A DNA stretch of 64,000 nucleotides. Source: Pseudoips prasinana (taxonomy: Eukaryota > Arthropoda > Insecta > Lepidoptera > Nolidae). Below, piece after piece: positions 60,501 to 64,000 of this stretch (positions are counted from its first letter, which is position 1; the number at the start of each line of letters is the position of its first letter). Both the position numbers and the translations under genes were made by a program. Location of the stretch: assembly GCA_951640165.1 (NCBI GenBank), contig OX621260.1, positions 13,286,001-13,350,000 of the forward strand, written 5' to 3'. Below the pieces are notes generated by a model. It saw only the letters and a program-made list of their open reading frames with translations. It had not been told where the DNA came from and ran no database searches.

Positions 60501-61953
60501 AAGGGCTATGCTTGGAGTTTCCCTGCTAGATCGAATCAGAAATGCTGAGATCCGCAGGCGAACCAAAGTAACCGACATAACCGTAAGAATTTCCAAGTTG
60601 AAGTAGCAGTGGGCAGGGCACATAGCTCCTAGAGCCGACGGCCGCTGGGGCAGAAAGGTTCCCGTGTGGCGACCACGAACCGGAAGACGCAGCGTGGGCA
60701 GGACCCCTGCAAGATGGACTGATGATCTTGTGCGGGTCGCTGGAAATCGCTGGATGCGGATAGCGCAAAACCGGCAATTGTGGAGATTTTTGGGGGAGGG
60801 TTTTGTCCAGCAGTGGACTGATATGATGATATTGTTCCAAATACGTATTTTATTAAGTTTCGTTTTTTTTAAGACAACGCCCGCACCTAGGTAATTATTA
60901 CCTGTGTCGCGCGGTACTTTACAAACATAATTAACGGACACAAAGCACTTCCAGACTCAGGACAACTATTTGTGGGTCAGACAAATAGTTGTCCGGCGCG
61001 GGACTCAAACCCGGGACAAGGCAACGTCTTAACCGCTGCGCTTTTTCGTTTACTCTATTTTGTAAATAATTTACTTATACAGATGTGAAAAAATATAAAA
61101 TGTGGTTTAAGTTCAGTGGACAAAAATCTAGTGTCGGGACCATAAAGTTAGTATACCTTAATAAACTAAATGAATAATGTGAAATAATAATAATAAGCAC
61201 ATTTTATTGGGTCAAATAATTTACAACTAAGTACCTAAAATGAACAACAGTAATGGTAGCTTAATCGGTAAAAACTTACTTATCGGTAAAAACGATTATT
61301 CCCAGGCAACCAATCATAATATTAATTACTAGCTGTGCCCCGCGGTTTTACCCGCGTTAAACTTTATAAATTAACACAGCTCCTCCCCCGAAGGTGATAG
61401 CGTGATAATATGTAAACTATATGTTGACCCGACCTCTTAGTAATATTCATGCAAAATTTTAAGTAAATCCAGTACTTTTTGAATTTAGCCCGGACATACA
61501 CACAAAAATTCTAAAAACTATATTTTGGCTTCGACGTCAATTGTAGATCACGGCCCAAGTATCCTTTTAAAAAAATATTCAATGTACTGTTTTGACTTTC
61601 CTACGATTTTATTATATGTATATTTTTGGCTTCGACGTTGATTGTAGATCACACCCCAAGTATCCTTTTAAAAAAATATTCAATGCACAGTTTTGACTTT
61701 CCTACGATTTTATTATATGTATATAGATAGATATTTTGTTAGGTACCTATACTAACTTTATGGTTGGTAAAATAACTTCTGCAATAAATCCTTTAGCTAA
61801 TGAGGAACTTGCTCACCTTGCTTGTAAAGCACGAACAATTTCTTCGTCTCGTTTCGCTTGTGTTTCTTCATGCAATAATCTTTCTAACTCAACTTGTGCT
61901 GTTTTTAATTCTTCTAATTTCTTGTTGTCCTGCTGTGCTAACTCTACTAATTC
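57515..61953 (-). CDS. SWAP70/DEF6-like protein, C-terminal exons
   Basis: Four exons in one frame on the minus strand: 61953-61817, 59954-59818, 59104-58980 and 57655-57515 (TGA). Acceptors and donors are AG/GT throughout. They encode about 180 residues, mostly one long charged coiled coil (EEIVRALQARVLAEEWERREEL, EEERLKRQQFEMLQAEKE, RLKELEEEKQQLDAEL). The end is RRALSFVPTTKSSSDTLIDL...HLKILDDDEKL. The EIVRALQAR...EE pattern is like the coiled coil after the PH domain in SWAP70/DEF6, actin- and Rac-linked proteins. No PH domain is in the window, because upstream exons lie beyond 64000. Other coiled-coil families remain possible. Confidence 0.6.
57762..57845 (-). mobile_element. SINE tail fragment
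   Basis: ATATTCTGGGACGTTATTGA, CATCTGATCCCAAACTAAAC and GTACTATGGAAGCC. Minus-strand tail only, in a SWAP70-like intron. Confidence 0.65.
57850..58000. mobile_element. Lep1-like Helitron, rearranged
   Basis: The left half is plus (TCACACTAATATATAAATGC). The right half is minus (TTAAAATCGCTCCAGCCGTT, GAAGAAGTAACAAACAGAC). The two halves of one element therefore point in opposite directions. Confidence 0.5.
58155..58583 (+). pseudogene. LINE reverse transcriptase C-terminal fragment
   Basis: ISKLKYLGRWVTEDLSDDLD is followed, past a stop, by YGFRMLLGLPRFCSVSGMFA and VRKRVASLMQRVRGSTNSL. This block is common at the end of a lepidopteran LINE reverse transcriptase, though I cannot assign the clade. 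Confidence 0.6.
58705..58910 (+). mobile_element. tRNA-derived SINE, complete
   Basis: A box CCGTAGCCTAGTTGGTAGTG, B box CTGGGTTCGAATCCCGGTAA, body GTGTGATGAGCACGAATATT, tail CTTTGCTTAGTTTGGGGCTA to GACATTGACCCCTAGAT. It is the reference for the split copy at 54785-56290. Confidence 0.8.
59201..59315 (-). mobile_element. Lep1-like Helitron fragment
   Basis: AGGCTGTGCCCCGCGTTTG and CTCACAAACTTTCGCATTTATA on the minus strand, with the centre deleted. Confidence 0.5.
59634..59681. repeat. Single fold-back palindrome, 20-bp arms
   Basis: GGGACAGTTAATTTTCATAC and its complement surround ATGATATT. A diverged partner of the right arm is at 59455-59475 (GCATGAAAATTAACTGTCGC). It lies in a SWAP70-like intron. 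Confidence 0.75.
60358..60838 (+). pseudogene. RTE 3' end copy, 5'-truncated
   Basis: QCLKSKVF..., LPVMTYGTETWSLT, RAMERAMLGVSLLDRIRNAEI and VWRPRTGRRSVGRTPARWTD match the end of the 36381-38285 frame, with one stop after RISKLK. It ends GTCCAGCAGTGGACTGATAT. Confidence 0.75.
60880..61045 (-). mobile_element. tRNA-derived SINE, third family
   Basis: GTCCGGCGCGGGACTCAAAC and CCGGGACAAGG give the B-box region on the minus strand, with CGTCTTAACCGCTGCGC as A box. Related to 35285-35455. Confidence 0.6.
61328..61735 (-). mobile_element. Large Lep1-like Helitron with internal tandem duplication
   Basis: CTAGCTGTGCCCCGCGGTTT at the left is the 3' end on the minus strand. A 101-bp unit (GGCTTCGACGT...TTTTATTATATGTATAT) occurs twice at 61519-61619 and 61620-61720 with a few differences. 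The same variant at 44800-45039 has one unit. Confidence 0.65.
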
Positions 61954-62004
61954 CTGAATAAAAATACTTTGAGTATTGGTAAAAATTGTATATCATTGAT
62001 TGGC

Positions 62005-62175
62005 TGGCGCATGTTGGCGTGGTTGGTAAATGCTTGCCTTTCATGCCGCAGGTCGTGGGTTCGATTCTCACTCACCACTGATATTTGGGTGCATGAACAT
62101 GTCTGTTTGTCTTGAGTCTGGGTGTTATTATCTATATAAGTATGTATTTACAAAAGAAAAGTAAGTAGTATACTT
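62005..62175 (+). mobile_element. tRNA-derived SINE, 3'-truncated
   Basis: A box TGGCGTGGTTGGTAAATGC, B box GGTCGTGGGTTCGATTCTCA, body CTGTTTGTCTTGAGTCTGGG. It ends after AAGAAAAGTAAGTAGTATA. Confidence 0.75.
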
Positions 62176-62572
62176 ACAACATGTAACGTAATTAAAGCAC
62201 ACCCTCACACCCCAATTAGAATATTATGTTGTAATCATAATACATACACTGAATTTTTTATGTAACATGTATATGCATTGTTATTTACTAAATTAGTTTC
62301 TTGGAATAAAGTTTATTTTTCTTTATTTTGTATTGAATGATGGAATCTGTATGAATACAAATAAACCTGCGATTTTAAATGTCTTATTACTTTGACTTAC
62401 GGTCCATTTCAATTTGTTTTGACTGTACAGGGTTAATTTGACAATAATTTCCGTAGTTTTATTTATTTTGAATAAAAAATTACCTATATTAAAAATGATA
62501 TAAATCTATTCAGTAAACAATTCTGAACAAACTATTTTCAGGATGTGCGTTCATTAAGTTACATGTTGTATG

Positions 62573-62665
62573 TAGTTTATCAGTTATCTGGTTTCCATAA
62601 TACAAGCTCTGCATAGTTTGGGATCAGATGGCTGTGTGTAAGTAATGTCCCAGGATGTTATTATT
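62573..62665 (+). mobile_element. SINE tail fragment
   Basis: TTTATCAGTTATCTGGTTTC, GCATAGTTTGGGATCAGATGG and AATGTCCCAGGATGTTATT. Confidence 0.65.
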
Positions 62666-62840
62666 ATATCCTACAATTTGTATACTATGGCGAAAGGTTT
62701 GTTGCTCAAGTAACAAGCAAACTCATTTATTTAGGTTACCGCATAAAAACGGTAAAAATAAACGCTTCTGATACCACTTGGTTCGATTGTCATTACGGTA
62801 TACCTTGGCATCTATAAATGTCAGTGATTTGAAATTTAAA

Positions 62841-63119
62841 AAACCGGCCAAGTACGAGTCGGACTCGCGAACGAAGGGTTCCGTACCATTATATATAAAA
62901 ACGAGCAAAAAATTCACGTTTTTTGTATGGGAGCCCCCTTAAATGTTTATTTTATATTATTTCTTAGTATTTGTTGTTGTAACGGCACCAGATATACATC
63001 ATCTGTGAATATTTCAACTGTCTAACTATCACGGTTCATGAGATACAGCCTGGTGACAGACAGACAGCGAAGTCTTAGTAATAGGGTCCTGTTTTATCCT
63101 TTAGGTACGAAACCCAAAA
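62841..63119 (+). repeat. Interspersed repeat family B, uninterrupted
   Basis: AAAACCGGCCAAGTACGAGTC, TTTGTATGGGAGCCCCCTT, GAGATACAGCCTGGTGACAG and ACGAAACCCAAAAAA. It is the empty-site comparison for the Helitron at 56923-57224. Confidence 0.7.
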
Positions 63120-63796
63120 AAAAGAGTTGTATTAATGTAATTGCAAGTGGGAATGGAACGCACAAAACCAAGGGGTATCCGGCTTCATGTAACGGCTCCG
63201 GCACCACACCATGATATTCAGACTCGAATTTATACGATCCATTCCATGCTCCATTAAATTTACGTAATGAATACGCTTAACGCCATCTCATCGAAACCTG
63301 CACGGCTAAGACGGCTGATAGGATCATTACTGACAGCTAGATAAGCAATACCTATATAAAATAGATTAAAATATTGTCTATGATTTTAAGTGATTCCAAT
63401 TTAAAATCATATGAAATCATTATATGTGCATGTTTTAAAATAGTATTTTCTTCACGACTCGTTGTTTTCGACGCATTATTATTTAAAGAGGTTAAATAGT
63501 ACCGTTAATTGATAAAAAAGTATGCTTGTTACTCAATCCATTATTTTAACCGGAAGCATAATCTATATATAACAATATTATATACATACATGCTTTGTAA
63601 TTTCTGGATGTGATGGGACTTTTGTATTTTATTTATTTTGTTTTGAAAATTAACATATTTACATCTACACATTTATGTCAAACTGCATGGCAGTTTTTCT
63701 TTCACATATTGAGCTAAATATGTTTATACAAATCGCCACTGTGGTTGGCCTCAGGGTTGACTACCCATCCTGACATAAAAATGCACAATTATCTCA
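63120..63796. other. AT-rich, nothing recognised
   Basis: This is presumed intron of the SWAP70-like gene. I see no exon-like coiled-coil frame on the minus strand here. Confidence 0.4.
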
Positions 63797-64000
63797 TCAT
63801 GTCACCCAAAGTACGTCCACTGCTGAACAAAGACCTCCCCAAAATATGGGGGGATATGTCATAATTGCCACGCTTGGCAGACGGGTTAGCGATCGCAGTT
63901 TGATGGTCATAGTTCACAGAACGCTGCTGCCCCTGCTCTGTTATGTATTCCCTTGGACGATTTCTACGCCCCCTACAGGATGAGATGGGGTGATGATGTT
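63797..64000 (-). mobile_element. RTE-derived short element at the window edge
   Basis: TCATCATGTCACCCAAAGTA and CGTCCACTGCTGAACAAAGA match the RTE 3' end. CCACGCTTGGCAGACGGGTT and GGATGAGATGGGGTGATGAT match its 5' end. The body is missing, as at 50932-51188. It continues past the right edge. Confidence 0.7.

Noticed and set aside
15755..62100. tRNA genes at GGTTCGATTCC boxes
   Set aside because: None of the heads at 15.8, 35.0, 35.3, 54.7, 58.7 or 62.0 kb looks like a complete tRNA, and most are followed by SINE body and tail.
1..64000. CRISPR arrays, operons, bacterial promoters or phage genes
   Set aside because: Interrupted genes, insect transposons and the absence of regularly spaced repeats rule these out.

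Overview
The window looks like a lepidopteran (moth or butterfly) nuclear genome. The grounds are interrupted genes with GT-AG introns, a classical odorant-binding protein, tRNA-derived SINEs, Lep1-like Helitrons with TC...CTAG ends, a mariner, and Jockey-, RTE- and CR1-type LINEs. Most of the 64 kb is transposon sequence, nested several layers deep. Species and database identity could not be checked.

Four host genes can be followed exon by exon. (1) DRC2/CCDC65, a coiled-coil subunit of the ciliary nexin-dynein regulatory complex, is on the minus strand. Six exons lie between 25605 and 639, and the 3' end is off the left edge. (2) A complete five-exon odorant-binding protein gene (14304-19348, plus strand, 333 aa, probably Obp59a-like) sits inside a DRC2 intron. 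(3) DRC9/IQCG, a second subunit of the same complex, is on the plus strand (43852-54174). It has ten exons in the main form plus one apparent alternative terminal exon. (4) The 3' half of a SWAP70/DEF6-like coiled-coil gene is on the minus strand (57515-61953). DRC2 and DRC9 are divergent and separated by about 18 kb of transposons. DRC9 and the SWAP70-like gene converge.

Mobile elements by region. 1.6-2.9 kb: mariner with an open transposase frame and near-identical ends. 4.2-8.5 kb: Jockey-type LINE with gag, endonuclease and reverse transcriptase; a 5'-truncated relative at 54.9-56.1 kb is inserted in a SINE. 19.9-20.5 kb: PIF/Harbinger derivative. 25.7-26.3 kb: long-TIR, hAT-like element. 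29.6-34.9 kb: complete Ginger-type transposon with a KRBA2/SCAND3-like integrase, itself carrying a MITE, a CR1 fragment and a second TIR element. 36.4-39.6 kb: full-length RTE with an 11-bp target duplication and one internal stop. 51.2-52.0 kb: pogo/Tigger remnant. SINEs, MITEs and Helitrons fill most of the rest.

The most unusual pattern is a set of short, near-perfect fold-back duplications. At four loci two palindromes abut and share the same 2-4 nt centre, as if L-c-R had become L-n-L'-R'-n-R, where n is the complement of c. A fifth locus fits as a one-sided case with a 5-nt centre. One of these lies in frame inside the RTE reverse transcriptase. Other leads are a DRC9 intron with no GT donor but a U12-like GAATCCTTT, and a 257-bp SINE-like element made of the two ends of the RTE with its own 13-bp target duplication.
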